From contig CAISRB010000011.1 in assembly GCA_903887775.1 (NCBI GenBank), positions 124,001 to 188,000 of the forward strand: DNA of 64,000 nucleotides, given 5' to 3'. Position 1 is the stretch's first letter, and every line of letters begins with the position of its first letter. The DNA is from an uncultured Bacteroidales bacterium (GTDB lineage: Bacteria > Bacteroidota > Bacteroidia > Bacteroidales > FEN-979). Under the pieces are notes generated by a model. It was not told the origin of the DNA, ran no database searches, and saw nothing but the letters and a program-made list of their open reading frames with translations. This document shows positions 42,318-52,019 of this stretch, in pieces. Position numbers and translations under genes: made by a program.

Positions 42318-43772
42318 TTAGGCTGGTTTCTTATGCCAGAGAAAATAAACCGGTATTCCAAGTATAACGATGATCAGTCCTGGCCAGGTATAATCGCGCT
42401 TATAAAAAAGAAGGATCAGCATTATCGCAGTTGCAAGTATGATGTAAAGTGCAGGTACCACAGGGTAACCAAAAGCCCTGTATGGCCTTTCTGCATCCGG
42501 CATTCTTTTCCTGAGGATAAAAATGCCGCCAATCGTAAGTACATAAAAAATGAGTACGGCAAAGACCACATAATCGAGAAGCTGAGAGTATGTTCCCGAC
42601 AGGCAAAGCAGGGATGCCCATACTGCCTGAAGGATCAGTCCGACCGAAGGCACGGCTTTCCTGTTCAAGGTGCCGGCTTTCTTAAAAAAGACACCATCCC
42701 TGGCCATTGCATAGTACACCCTGGCTCCTGAAAGGATCAGGCCGTTATTGCATCCGAAAGTGGATATCATAATGAACAGGGCCATAACGGATGCCGCATA
42801 AACGCCGAAAACATCATAAACGGCTGCCGTTGCAAGCCGGTCATTCAGGGCATACTGAATACCCCTTTCAATCACAGTGGTCCCCGCAGGATCGCCCCTG
42901 AGCGGCAGAACGACAATGTAAACTACATTCGTGAGTATAAAAAGGATCGTCACGAGAAAAGTTCCGAGGAAAAGGCTCATAGGGATGTTTTTCTTCGGGT
43001 TGATCACCTCTGCGGCTGTGAATGTCACATTATTCCATGCATCTGAAGAGAACAGGCTGCCTACCTGGGCCATGCCGAGAGCTGCGATGAGGGTCATTCC
43101 GGTAAGAGGGATCCACTGACCTCCAGAATTTTTCACTGCGGGCTCCCAGAAGACAGCCATGTTTTTTGCAATGGATCCGGAATTGGCTGCAAAGAAAAAT
43201 CCGACCAGGATCAAGCCAAGCACGAGCAGGAATTTTCCTGACGTGAATACGTTTTGAACCCTTTTCCCTTCAACGATCCCTTTAAGGTTGATCCATGTGA
43301 GGACACAAATAGAAAGGATGGCAACGATCTGAACAGGGCCGAATTTGAAGATGTAATTGAAAAGCTCAAGTTTATACCATATAACATTCTCTGAAACCCA
43401 GGGGAAAAGAACGCCTGTAAACTTCGCAAAAGCCATGCCAACCGCTGCAATGGTGCCGGTTTGTATGACCAGGAACAAGGTCCATCCATACAGAAACCCC
43501 GTAAGAGGATTGTAAGCTTTGCGAAGATAGACATATTGACCGCCGGCATGAGGGAACATCCCTGCAAGTTCGCCATAACTCAGGGCTGCAAAAACAGTAA
43601 GAAATCCGGTGATCACCCAGGTCATGATAAGCCAGCCTGGCGAGCCCACCTGTCTTGCAATGTCTGCCCCGACAATAAAGACCCCGGAGCCGATCATCGA
43701 TCCCATCACGATGGCAGTTGAGTCAAATAAAGTAAGGCTCTTGCGGAATGAAGAATCTTCTCTCATATTCAT
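42318..43772 (-). CDS. APC-family amino acid permease
   Basis: 484 residues with twelve predicted hydrophobic helices. GSMIGSGVFIVGADIARQVGSP near residue 23 is the helix-1 break of APC transporters, followed by SYGELAGMFPHAGGQYVYLRKAYNP. Basic and polar residues near FGCNNGLILSGARVYYAMARDGVFF are also typical. It probably exchanges or imports amino acids in the inner membrane; the substrate is not evident. Start: ATG 43772, with a second ATG two codons later possible. Confidence 0.88.
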   Translation of the reverse strand: MNMREDSSFRKSLTLFDSTAIVMGSMIGSGVFIVGADIARQVGSPGWLIMTWVITGFLTVFAALSYGELAGMFPHAGGQYVYLRKAYNPLTGFLYGWTLFLVIQTGTIAAVGMAFAKFTGVLFPWVSENVIWYKLELFNYIFKFGPVQIVAILSICVLTWINLKGIVEGKRVQNVFTSGKFLLVLGLILVGFFFAANSGSIAKNMAVFWEPAVKNSGGQWIPLTGMTLIAALGMAQVGSLFSSDAWNNVTFTAAEVINPKKNIPMSLFLGTFLVTILFILTNVVYIVVLPLRGDPAGTTVIERGIQYALNDRLATAAVYDVFGVYAASVMALFIMISTFGCNNGLILSGARVYYAMARDGVFFKKAGTLNRKAVPSVGLILQAVWASLLCLSGTYSQLLDYVVFAVLIFYVLTIGGIFILRKRMPDAERPYRAFGYPVVPALYIILATAIMLILLFYKRDYTWPGLIIVILGIPVYFLWHKKPA

Positions 43773-43806
43773 CGAATTCGATTATGCAAGATTAATCAAA
43801 TTTCTC

Positions 43807-43814
43807 TACATTTG
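43807..43814 (+). promoter_or_regulatory. -7 box of the 43.8 kb glycosyltransferase gene
   Basis: TACATTTG matches TAnnTTTG and ends 19 bases before ATG 43834. No clear -33 element. Confidence 0.55.
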
Positions 43815-43833
43815 AAACCCACATTATCTAAAA

Positions 43834-44991
43834 ATGCCTGCAGTAGTTCACATGATCCGGAATTTCCTGCCCCCGATGACATCCTTCGTGAGGAACCAGA
43901 TCATGCAGCATATAAGGTATGAACCCGTTGTGATTTTTACAGAGAAAAATGAAAGTCCACTGTGCCAGGAGATATCCTCGAAATATCCTGCATGGTCACC
44001 GATCGGCTCTGAAAAAGGGCAATGGTTATGTGATCACCTGTTATTGTTTACTGCGGATGACCGTAAGCGGCTGATAAACCGGCTCAGGGAAACCAAACCC
44101 GGCCTGGCCCATATTCATTATGGGGTGGAAGCTGTTCTTTATGCCCCTGTGCTTAAAGCGGCAGGCGTCCCTGCCCTTGTTTCATTTTACGGCCATGACT
44201 GTACTGCGTTTCCCTCACGTGCCTTTGGCATGGGCAGGTACCTGCTCAGGAAGAATGTGTTCAATAACCCGGCTGTCAAGGTGGTCACGGCCATGTCGCC
44301 CGATATGGAGAAAGATCTTCTTGCCCTTGGATGCCCCCCCGGGAAAATCAGGGTGCATTATCACGGGATAGATACCAGCCGCTTCAGCCGGCCCAGGGAA
44401 TACAGGGAGGAGGGTGAAATCACTTTTTTGATGATCAGCATGCTGGACCCGAAGAAAGGACATGAAGTGCTGATCAGGGCCTTTGCTGATGCAATCGCAG
44501 AAACATCAGCTCCAATAAAGCTTTTAATATACGGTAAAGGAGAACTGGAAAAGCAGATTCGCGCCTGGATAGCTCAAACTGGCATTAGCCGGATAAAATT
44601 TTGCGGTGAGCTTTCATTTGGCTCCGAAGAACATATTTCAGCTTTATTGTCTGCAGATGTATTTATACATCCAAGCCGGCGATCGGCCAGCGGCGAAAAG
44701 GAAGGCATACCCGGGGCAATCGTTGAAGCCATGGCCTCGGGGCTCCCCGTGATCAGCACGCTTCACGCCGGCATCCCATATGTCATTGAAGACCATAAAA
44801 CAGGCTTGCTGGTCAGGGAAAACAATGTGGAAGAACTTACCCGGGCAATCGTTCTTCTTGCTGAAGATACCGCATTAAGAAAGCAAATGGGAAATGCAGC
44901 CAGACAGTTTGCTTCAGAATCCCTTGATATCAGGAAAAAGGAAGCCGGGCTCGAGAATTTGTATGATGAAGTCGTTTCAGCCTCAGAATGA
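43834..44991 (+). CDS. GT4-family glycosyltransferase
   Basis: 385 residues, GT-B fold. The N-terminus (VVHMIRNFLPPMTSFVRNQI) and HIHYGVEAVLYAPVLKAAGVP, LVSFYGHDCTAF belong to the acceptor-side domain. The donor domain has FLMISMLDPKKGHEVLIRAF, LLIYGKGELEKQI and the E-x7-E element in GIPGAIVEAMASGLPVIST. It looks like polysaccharide-type colanic-acid/exopolysaccharide GT4 enzymes. No other exopolysaccharide genes are near. It converges with the T9SS protein gene, overlapping by 9 bases. Confidence 0.82.
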   Translation: MPAVVHMIRNFLPPMTSFVRNQIMQHIRYEPVVIFTEKNESPLCQEISSKYPAWSPIGSEKGQWLCDHLLLFTADDRKRLINRLRETKPGLAHIHYGVEAVLYAPVLKAAGVPALVSFYGHDCTAFPSRAFGMGRYLLRKNVFNNPAVKVVTAMSPDMEKDLLALGCPPGKIRVHYHGIDTSRFSRPREYREEGEITFLMISMLDPKKGHEVLIRAFADAIAETSAPIKLLIYGKGELEKQIRAWIAQTGISRIKFCGELSFGSEEHISALLSADVFIHPSRRSASGEKEGIPGAIVEAMASGLPVISTLHAGIPYVIEDHKTGLLVRENNVEELTRAIVLLAEDTALRKQMGNAARQFASESLDIRKKEAGLENLYDEVVSASE

Positions 44992-46209
44992 AACAACCAA
45001 TTTCCTGGTAAGGTTTGATCTTCCGTTATAAATAGTAACGAGGTAAACACCTTCAGCCAGGTTTGAAATATTAAATTCATTGCTTCCTGCCGACGAAAAT
45101 TCTTTCAGCCGGCGGCCCTGTAAATCAGTAATCCTGACCTTGTATTCTGCCTGTTTACCAAAGCCTTTGACAGTGAAAAAATCGCGGGCCGGATTTGGTT
45201 GAAGAGAAACTTCCTGCAGGTCTTGTGATTCAATCCCGGAAATTATCTGTGTTTTCCCTAAAATCATTCCATTGAGTCCTGCAGCCCAGGTGTAAATTAT
45301 TGTGAAGTAATCTTTTGTTGAATAATCAACAGCAGCAGAAGCGCTTGTTAACCATTCGGTGGTCGGACTTGTTTCCGGGGTCCATGAGGTGCCGTCATAA
45401 TGTAGTATTTTTCCGCTGTCGCCTACAGCAGTCCCATAGTTTGCGGTTCCGAATGCGAGCCCCATCAAACCGGCTGTCATCGAGCCCAGGTTGTAATCTG
45501 TAAGGGTGTCTCCTGAAAAATGAGTGAGCGATGCCGGTGAACCTGATATCCATCCTGTATAGGCCCCGGTATATACACATGCCCCCCAGTATTGCGAACC
45601 TGAAGCCTGGATTATATTCCATGTTGTTCCTCCGTCGTCGGAGGAAACAATGACCCCCTGGTCGCCTGCAACAATTATTTTATTCGGATCAGTCGGGTCA
45701 ACCGAGACACTGGTCAGGAAGACAAGGAATGGAAAGTTGGTTATCCTGGTCCAGGTCTGTCCTCCATCGGTGGTTTTGATGACCGTTGCCGCATCGCCGA
45801 CAGCATACCCGGTTCGGTTATTCGTTTGAGGCGACATTTCCAGGTCGTTTAGCCCGAAACTCATTCCTGAATTTTGAGCAATCCAAACAGGGTTTGCACC
45901 TGTATAAAAAGGTGCATATTTGATGGTACCGTTATCGCCACAGATCCATGCCTCCCTCTGCCCGTTGGTGATTTTCATCGAAGTGCTTAGATAATTGGTG
46001 TTATCCTTGAGTGAGGATGAGTGCCAGACCTGCCCGCCGTTGTCGGTCCAGAGTATGGTCCCGTTATTTCCGACGGCAACCCCGACTAAGGGGTCGGCAA
46101 ATCCTATGCTCATTAAATTCTGATTAGTGCCGCTGCTTTGGATATTCCAGGTTTGGCCTGTCCCGTTTAAAGAAACCAGGACGAACAGAAGTATGTAAAA
46201 ATTCTTCAT
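44983..46209 (-). CDS. Secreted YCF48-like beta-propeller with T9SS sorting domain
   Basis: 408 residues from ATG 46209, which begins a Sec signal peptide (FYILLFVLVSLNGTGQ). The body holds repeated YCF48/BNR-like blades: VGVAVGNNGTILWTDNGGQVW, GYAVGDAATVIKTTDGGQTW, IIVAGDQGVIVSSDDGGTTW. The last 75 residues (LQPNPARDFFTVKGF, VRITDLQGRRLKEFS, AEGVYLVTIYNG) are a type A T9SS C-terminal sorting domain. The protein is therefore probably exported and attached to the cell surface, or released. Its target is unknown. Confidence 0.82.
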   Translation of the reverse strand: MKNFYILLFVLVSLNGTGQTWNIQSSGTNQNLMSIGFADPLVGVAVGNNGTILWTDNGGQVWHSSSLKDNTNYLSTSMKITNGQREAWICGDNGTIKYAPFYTGANPVWIAQNSGMSFGLNDLEMSPQTNNRTGYAVGDAATVIKTTDGGQTWTRITNFPFLVFLTSVSVDPTDPNKIIVAGDQGVIVSSDDGGTTWNIIQASGSQYWGACVYTGAYTGWISGSPASLTHFSGDTLTDYNLGSMTAGLMGLAFGTANYGTAVGDSGKILHYDGTSWTPETSPTTEWLTSASAAVDYSTKDYFTIIYTWAAGLNGMILGKTQIISGIESQDLQEVSLQPNPARDFFTVKGFGKQAEYKVRITDLQGRRLKEFSSAGSNEFNISNLAEGVYLVTIYNGRSNLTRKLVVSF

Positions 46210-46245
46210 ACAACAAAAATTTTTGTTAATGTTTTCCTGATCAGA

Positions 46246-46276
46246 CAAATATAATAAAGAAGGAAGGGAAAATCAA
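46246..46276 (-). promoter_or_regulatory. Promoter of the T9SS cargo gene
   Basis: On the minus strand a -33 TTG (46274-46276) and -7 TATATTTG (46246-46253) are separated by 20 bases. The start codon at 46209 follows 37 bases later. The rest of the 207-base gap to 46416 shows no further feature that I can support. Confidence 0.65.
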
Positions 46277-46416
46277 GAAAAAAAAGACTGTATTAAAATA
46301 TCAGCTCACAATAAGAGTTCGGGCGTAATCGCTAATGATTTACCGGGTGTGATGATCGAGGAATATCTTTTCTGGGATAACATGACCCTTATAAACCAGA
46401 TTGGACTCCGAAAGTA

Positions 46417-47301
46417 ATGCGGCGCCGTGCTTTTCTGACTAATTTAGCGCTGATACCTTTAACTGGAATGTCTATGAAACTGGAAGATTTGAATAAACTG
46501 GCTTCCTCCTACGACAGTGCGGGCACCATGCCCGTGCTGTTTGTAGGGCACGGCAGCCCGATGAATGCGATAGAGGATAATGTCTTCTCCCGGAAATGGG
46601 CCGAAATCGGCAAAAAACTTCCGAAGCCAAAAGCCATTTTATCCGTTTCGGCTCATTGGGAGACGAAGGGGGTGCATGTAACTGCCATGAAACATCCGAA
46701 AACCATCCATGACTTCGGGGGATTTCCACAGGAATTATTTGAAGTTGAGTATCCTGCAGCAGGGAGCCCGGAGCTGGCTTCCGAAACCGCCGATCTTCTT
46801 CGCCCTGCAGAGGTGTTACCCGACCAAAACTGGGGGCTTGACCATGGCAGCTGGAGTGTGCTTAAACGGATGTACCCCATGGCTGATGTCCCGGTATTAC
46901 AGCTGAGCCTTGATTACGGCCGTTCCCCTGAATCGCATTACCTGCTTGCAAAGGAACTGGCGCTTCTTCGTGAAAAAGGGGTTCTGATCCTCGGAAGCGG
47001 GAACCTGGTACATAACCTCAGGATGGTTGCATGGGACAGGCTCAACGAACCGGGAGTCGGCTATGACTGGGCGCTGGAAGCCGATGGGAAAATGAAACAG
47101 CTTATTCTTGCAGGAAACCATAAAGCCCTGATCGATTTCCGCTCACAGGGCAGGGCTTTCGACCTGGCCATCCCCACCCCGGAACATTTTCTACCCCTGT
47201 TGTATATCCTGGGGCTGAAGAAAGATCATGAGCAGATCGAATTCTTCAATGAGCAGGCGGTAGCAGGTTCGCTTACGATGACCTCGCTGAAAATAGGCTA
47301 A
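46417..47301 (+). CDS. ygiD: 4,5-DOPA dioxygenase extradiol-like protein (LigB/YgiD family)
   Basis: 294 residues. Metal ligands of the class III extradiol family are visible: FVGHGSPMNAI, VSAHWETKGVHVT, DHGSWSVLKRMYP and ILGSGNLVHNL. E. coli YgiD has this layout and opens catechol rings in DOPA; the natural substrate in anaerobes is unclear. The N-terminus (RRRAFLTNLALIPLTG) resembles a twin-arginine or Sec signal, unusual for this family, so the protein may be exported. No promoter could be seen. It is not linked to a flanking operon. Confidence 0.85.
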   Translation: MRRRAFLTNLALIPLTGMSMKLEDLNKLASSYDSAGTMPVLFVGHGSPMNAIEDNVFSRKWAEIGKKLPKPKAILSVSAHWETKGVHVTAMKHPKTIHDFGGFPQELFEVEYPAAGSPELASETADLLRPAEVLPDQNWGLDHGSWSVLKRMYPMADVPVLQLSLDYGRSPESHYLLAKELALLREKGVLILGSGNLVHNLRMVAWDRLNEPGVGYDWALEADGKMKQLILAGNHKALIDFRSQGRAFDLAIPTPEHFLPLLYILGLKKDHEQIEFFNEQAVAGSLTMTSLKIG

Positions 47302-47488
47302 AACTGAGAAGGATTGAATAATCCTCACGGGAAGAGCAAGAGACAATTACCGTATTATCCGGTAATCTTCATAACATTAATCAATCTCGAAACCTGGAAA
47401 GCAAAAAGTCAATCCATTAAGGATGGAAAACAAAGACTCCACACCGGTTTTGGTGAGGAGCCTCAGAAAAATGAAAATGGTGAAACAG

Positions 47489-47532
47489 TTTTCGCTATTT
47501 CGCCATTTCGCTACTTCACTACTTAAGTAGCG
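47489..47532. repeat. Octamer repeat array (array 7) touching tRNA-Met
   Basis: TTTTCGCTATTTCGCCATTTCGC-type units run into the palindrome CTACTTAAGTAG (47519-47530), which overlaps the 3' end of the tRNA gene. In the tRNA's direction of transcription the array lies immediately downstream. Confidence 0.75.
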
Positions 47533-47601
47533 TGATCGAGAATTGAACTCGAGACCTCCGGGTTATGAATCCGACGCTCTAACCATCTGAGCTACCACGC
47601 C
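47528..47601 (-). tRNA. tRNA-Met (CAT anticodon, elongator-type)
   Basis: The minus strand folds into a 74-base cloverleaf. Acceptor GGCGTGG pairs with TCACGCT; the D-arm is GCTC...GAGC, the anticodon loop is TTCATAA, and the T-arm is TCGAG-TTCAATT-CTCGA. Discriminator is A; CCA is not encoded. It lacks the three G-C pairs and C1-A72 mismatch of initiator tRNA, so it is elongator Met or tRNA-Ile2 (whose CAT becomes lysidine-modified). An A-C mismatch closes the anticodon stem (positions 31/39). Confidence 0.88.
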
Positions 47602-47653
47602 AATTTTTGAGGGTGCAAAGTTAGCAATTCAATGCAAACAGTCAAAGAAAATT

Positions 47654-49012
47654 TTATCCTATCCAGATCGTCTTGATGTTTACAAACTCCCTGATACCAT
47701 AGGTGGCAAGTTCACGGCCGTACCCAGATTTTTTAATCCCGCCAAACGGCAAACGGGGATCTGATTTCGTAATCCCGTTTACAAACATTGCCCCGGTTTC
47801 GATTTTCCTGGCTATTTTTTCACCCCGTTCGGGGTCTTTTGTCCACACACATCCACCCAGCCCGAATTCGCTGTCATTCGCTACGGCAATGGCTTCCTCT
47901 TCCGATTTTACAGTAATAATACTGAACACCGGTCCGAAGGTCTCTTCGTGGTATACAGCCATTCCTTTTCTGACATTTCGGAGGATGGTTGGCAGATAAT
48001 AACAACCAGGCCTTTGCGGGCGTTTGCCTCCATATACCAGGGTCGCACCTGATTCCAGTGATTTTTGTACTTGCTTTTCAACATCCTCAACCAGGTCGGG
48101 ACGGGCCATGGGGCCCATGTCTGTTGCAGGATCCATGGGATCGCCAGTCTTCAAACCCGATACGGCCCTGAGCAATCGTAAAGTAAATTCTTCAACAACA
48201 GTTTCATCCACGATAAATCGTTTAGCTGCAATACAGCTTTGGCCCTGGTTGATCATACGGCCTGTAACGGCCGCCTTTACCGTATTATCAAGGTCGGCAT
48301 CATCAAGCACGATAAATGCGTCGCTGCCTCCCAGCTCAAGCACAGCTTTTTTAATGTGTTTAGCAGCTGCAGAGGCCACGCTGCCGCCTGCTGCGCCGCT
48401 GCCGGTAAGGGTCACAGCCTGGACCCTTTGGTTTGTAATGACAGCTTCCACCATCGATGAAGGGATCATCAGGGTGCTGAACACGTTTTCAGGGAAGCCT
48501 GCCTTCGTAAATAACTCTTCGATGGCCAAAGCACAGCCGGGTACATTCGAGGCATGTTTTAATAAAGCCACGTTGCCTGCCATCAACGAAGGAGCTGCAA
48601 AGCGGAATACCTGCCAAAACGGAAAATTCCAGGGCATTACGGCAAGGATCACCCCCAGGGGCTGAAAAGCGACAAAGCTCCTGCTGGCATCCGTTGATAC
48701 CATCTCATCCTTCAGCATGCTTTCAGCATTTTCAGCGTAGTAGTCGCAGGCCATCGCACATTTCTCAATTTCGGCCAATGACTCCCTGATAATCTTACCC
48801 ATCTCTTCTGTCATGAGCCTTGCAAGTCTGTCCTTATCCGCTCTGAGTAAAGCGGCAAGGTTGCGGAACAACCCTTCCCTGAAGGCAAAACTTGTTTCCT
48901 TCCACGAAAGACCTGCCTTCCAGGTCTTTTCGATGATAGCGGTTACGTCTTCAGCGCTGTGATCTGGGTATTCACGTAACAATCGGTTTAAAGCAGGATT
49001 AACACTTCTCAT
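47654..49012 (-). CDS. Aldehyde dehydrogenase, succinate-semialdehyde type
   Basis: 452 residues. Aldehyde dehydrogenase motifs: AVMPWNFPFWQVFRFAAP, the glutamate in LELGGSDAF and the catalytic cysteine in NQGQSCIAAKRF, then EETFGPVFSI and LPFGGIKKSGYGRE. The overall sequence resembles the NAD(P)-dependent succinate-semialdehyde dehydrogenases (Sad/GabD). The substrate is not certain. Its start codon region overlaps the uvrA 3' end by 14 bases, both on the minus strand. A tRNA-Met follows downstream. Confidence 0.85.
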   Translation of the reverse strand: MRSVNPALNRLLREYPDHSAEDVTAIIEKTWKAGLSWKETSFAFREGLFRNLAALLRADKDRLARLMTEEMGKIIRESLAEIEKCAMACDYYAENAESMLKDEMVSTDASRSFVAFQPLGVILAVMPWNFPFWQVFRFAAPSLMAGNVALLKHASNVPGCALAIEELFTKAGFPENVFSTLMIPSSMVEAVITNQRVQAVTLTGSGAAGGSVASAAAKHIKKAVLELGGSDAFIVLDDADLDNTVKAAVTGRMINQGQSCIAAKRFIVDETVVEEFTLRLLRAVSGLKTGDPMDPATDMGPMARPDLVEDVEKQVQKSLESGATLVYGGKRPQRPGCYYLPTILRNVRKGMAVYHEETFGPVFSIITVKSEEEAIAVANDSEFGLGGCVWTKDPERGEKIARKIETGAMFVNGITKSDPRLPFGGIKKSGYGRELATYGIREFVNIKTIWIG

Positions 49013-51833
49013 TTGAATTGATTTTGCTTTTCAGATATTCTCCGGTATACGATCCGCTGAAATCGGCCAGTTCTTCAGGTGTGCCTTCGAAGACTATATG
49101 CCCGCCCGGATCACCGCCTTCTTTGCCCAGATCGATTACCCAGTCGGCAAATTTTACGACTTCCTGGTTGTGTTCAATTACAAGTACTGAATGCCCCTGC
49201 CGTATAAGGGATTCAAATGAAATAAGAAGTTTATGGATGTCGTGAAAGTGCAGACCTGTCGTCGGTTCGTCAAAAATGAAAAGGGTGGGCTTCTCGTTTG
49301 CTCCTTTCGATAGAAAGAATGCGAGCTTAATACGTTGTGCCTCTCCGCCTGAAAGTGTGGAAGACGATTGCCCCAGATGGAGGTAGCCAAGGCCCACATC
49401 CTGGAGGGATTTCAGCTTTGAAGCAATTCGTTTCTCGCCTGCATGCCTGGTATCTTGGCCGAAAAATTCAATAGCCTCATCCACTGTCATATTCAGAATA
49501 TCAACAATACTTTTGTCCCTTAGCTTCATATCCAGCACCTCATCCCTGAATCTCTTTCCCTTACAGCTTTCACAGGTCAGATAAATGTCGGCCATGAACT
49601 GCATCGCTATTTTCACGACCCCGTCTCCTTCACATTCCTCGCATCTTCCACCTTCGATATTGAACGAAAAATAGCCTGGCTTGTATCCCCTTGCTTTAGC
49701 CAGGGGCAGATCTGCATACAAATTCCGGATATCATCGAAGGCTTTTATATAGGTTGCAGGATTGGAACGTGAGGATCGCCCGATAGGATTCTGGTCGACA
49801 AGTTCGACAGCTCCTATACGGCTGATATCGCCATCCAGGCTTTCGAATTTGCCGGTTTTCTCACCATACCCTCCGAACATCTTCTTAAGGCCCGGATAAA
49901 GTATCCTCTTGACCAGGGAAGTTTTACCGCTTCCGCTTACCCCTGTGATCGCTGTGATAACATGAAGAGGGATCTTTACGGTTATGTCTTTCAGGTTGTT
50001 TTCACGGGCTCCCCTGATGATGATTGATTCTTTCCATTTTCTACGGCCATCAGGAACTTCAATAGCAAGGTCATGGCTGAGATAGCGGCCGGTCAGACTT
50101 TTTTTGTCCCTGATCAGGGCCTTGAAATTCCCCTGGAAGATGATCTCTCCTCCGTTACGGCCGGCCAGGGGGCCTATATCGATAATCTCATCTGCAGCCC
50201 TGATGATCTCTTCGTCATGCTCAACCACGATGACGGTATTGCCAAGGTTTCGCAATTTCATCAGGACTTTAATAAGCCTTTGTGTATCCCTCGGATGAAG
50301 TCCGATACTGGGTTCATCCAGGATATACATTGAGCCGACCAGGCTGCTGCCAAGGGCTGTCGAAAGATTGATCCTCTGTGATTCGCCACCCGAAAGGGAG
50401 GAAGAAAGCCGGTTCAGCGTAAGATAGCCCAGGCCCACATCATTCAAAACATCCAGACGGTTGTTTATTTCAATGAGAAGCCGGTTCGAGATGGTCTTCT
50501 CATGCTCGGGAAGCCTGAGTTTACTGAAGAATTCCGTAAGCCCGGTTACAGGCGTCAAAACAAGATCGACAACCGACTTCCCGTTAATTTTAACATAAGC
50601 AGCATCTTTTCTTAACCTCGTTCCCCTGCAATCCGGACAAACGGTTTTGCCGCGGTATCTCGAAATCATCACCCGGTACTGGATCTTGTAATTCTGACTT
50701 TCGATAAACTCGAAGAAGGCTCTCAGGCCCTGGAAATACCGGTTACCCCTCCATAACAAGGCTTTCTGTTCATCAGTCAGCTCATGAAAGGGTTTATGAA
50801 CAGGAAAGTCAAATTTATAGGCATTCATCACCAGTTCGTTCTTCCATTCGCTCATTTTCTCACCTCTCCAGCAGGCAATGGCTTCCTCATAGACCGACAG
50901 ATTCCTGTTGGGTACCACGAGGTCTTCGTCTATCCCGATTATGCTGCCGAATCCCTCGCAGGTCTTGCATGCACCGTATGGATTGTTGAAACTGAACAGG
51001 TTAACAGAAGGTTCTTCGAAAACAATGCCGTCCGCTTCAAATTTATTCGAAAAGGACCGTTTTGAAACGCTGCCGTTAATCCACTCCACATTACAATAAC
51101 CGTGGCTTTCAAAAAATGCAGTCTGAACCGAGTCGGCAAGCCGGCCGGAAAGATCCTGGTCGTCATGCTTAACAATGATACGGTCTATAAGGACTGCCAG
51201 TGAAGAAAAGTGTTTATTCCTCATGCCCAGGGCATCTTCAACGCTGATAATCTCGTCGTCGATAAGAATCCGGGTAAATCCCTGCTGAAGAAGAACTTTG
51301 CATTTCGATCTCAGGTCGCCATTTCCCGAATTCATTGCTATAGGCGCGTATATGCTGAGTTTTGTGAGTTCAGGCAGCGAGAGTATGAAATCAACCACGT
51401 CGGATACTGTGTCGCGTTTGACAACTTCCCCGGAAACGGGAGAATAAGTGGCGCCTATTCGGGCAAAAAGCAATTTTATATACTCATAAATCTCGGTTGA
51501 AGTACCGACTGTTGAACGCGGGTTCAGGGTATTCACTTTTTGCTCTATCGCAATAGCAGGGGCAATGCCTTTGATATAATCAACATCAGGCTTGCTCATC
51601 CTGCCGAGGAACTGCCTTGCGTAAGCACTGAGACTTTCAACATACCTTCTCTGTCCATCGGCATACAGGGTGTCAAAAGCAAGTGAAGATTTTCCGGAAC
51701 CGGAAAGCCCGGTAATGACTACAAATTTATTTCTCGGGATGGCAAGGCTGATGTTCTTGAGATTATTTACCCTTGCACCTTTAATGATAATGAAGTCCTT
51801 CGGATCAAATGCATCGGGGTTAAAATTTTTCAT
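48999..51833 (-). CDS. uvrA: Excinuclease ABC subunit A
   Basis: 944 residues, the normal length. Two ABC ATPase modules are present with P-loops GLSGSGKSS and GVSGSGKTS, signatures LSGGESQRI and LSGGEAQRI, and zinc-binding cysteine sets in CKTCEGFG and CEECEGDG...CESCKG. UvrA dimers scan DNA for lesions and load UvrB. It starts next to the sigma-factor gene on the opposite strand. The -7 box at 51853-51860 gives a 20-base leader. Confidence 0.96.
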   Translation of the reverse strand: MKNFNPDAFDPKDFIIIKGARVNNLKNISLAIPRNKFVVITGLSGSGKSSLAFDTLYADGQRRYVESLSAYARQFLGRMSKPDVDYIKGIAPAIAIEQKVNTLNPRSTVGTSTEIYEYIKLLFARIGATYSPVSGEVVKRDTVSDVVDFILSLPELTKLSIYAPIAMNSGNGDLRSKCKVLLQQGFTRILIDDEIISVEDALGMRNKHFSSLAVLIDRIIVKHDDQDLSGRLADSVQTAFFESHGYCNVEWINGSVSKRSFSNKFEADGIVFEEPSVNLFSFNNPYGACKTCEGFGSIIGIDEDLVVPNRNLSVYEEAIACWRGEKMSEWKNELVMNAYKFDFPVHKPFHELTDEQKALLWRGNRYFQGLRAFFEFIESQNYKIQYRVMISRYRGKTVCPDCRGTRLRKDAAYVKINGKSVVDLVLTPVTGLTEFFSKLRLPEHEKTISNRLLIEINNRLDVLNDVGLGYLTLNRLSSSLSGGESQRINLSTALGSSLVGSMYILDEPSIGLHPRDTQRLIKVLMKLRNLGNTVIVVEHDEEIIRAADEIIDIGPLAGRNGGEIIFQGNFKALIRDKKSLTGRYLSHDLAIEVPDGRRKWKESIIIRGARENNLKDITVKIPLHVITAITGVSGSGKTSLVKRILYPGLKKMFGGYGEKTGKFESLDGDISRIGAVELVDQNPIGRSSRSNPATYIKAFDDIRNLYADLPLAKARGYKPGYFSFNIEGGRCEECEGDGVVKIAMQFMADIYLTCESCKGKRFRDEVLDMKLRDKSIVDILNMTVDEAIEFFGQDTRHAGEKRIASKLKSLQDVGLGYLHLGQSSSTLSGGEAQRIKLAFFLSKGANEKPTLFIFDEPTTGLHFHDIHKLLISFESLIRQGHSVLVIEHNQEVVKFADWVIDLGKEGGDPGGHIVFEGTPEELADFSGSYTGEYLKSKINSNEKC

Positions 51834-51852
51834 CTCAGAGTTAAACGGGAGG

Positions 51853-51860
51853 CAAAATTA
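51853..51860 (-). promoter_or_regulatory. -7 box of uvrA
   Basis: The minus strand reads TAATTTTG, an exact TAnnTTTG match, 20 bases upstream of the uvrA ATG. No -33 TTTG at suitable distance. I saw no LexA-like palindrome here. Confidence 0.5.
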
Positions 51861-51870
51861 TGAATAAAAC

Positions 51871-51899
51871 TTGCTTTTTTAAATTTTTGCTTATATTTG
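51871..51899 (+). promoter_or_regulatory. Sigma-factor gene promoter
   Basis: -33 TTG at 51871-51873 and -7 TATATTTG at 51892-51899 with an 18-base spacer. It implies a leader of about 115 bases before ATG 52020. The leader holds AGGAGGGACT-like sequence at 51966, too far from the ATG to act as a ribosome site. Confidence 0.6.
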
Positions 51900-52019
51900 C
51901 GCAACCTTTCGGGGTTAAAAACGTATAGAATAACAAACCAGCACTGTAGAAAAGTGCACAAATATAGGAGGGACTCTATCGGCCACACCACTACGCTTTG
52001 AACCTTTAAACGTAGCGAC

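Noticed and set aside
47314-47526. 70-codon plus-strand frame after ygiD
   Set aside because: It runs into the octamer array and the tRNA end, and has no family features or promoter.
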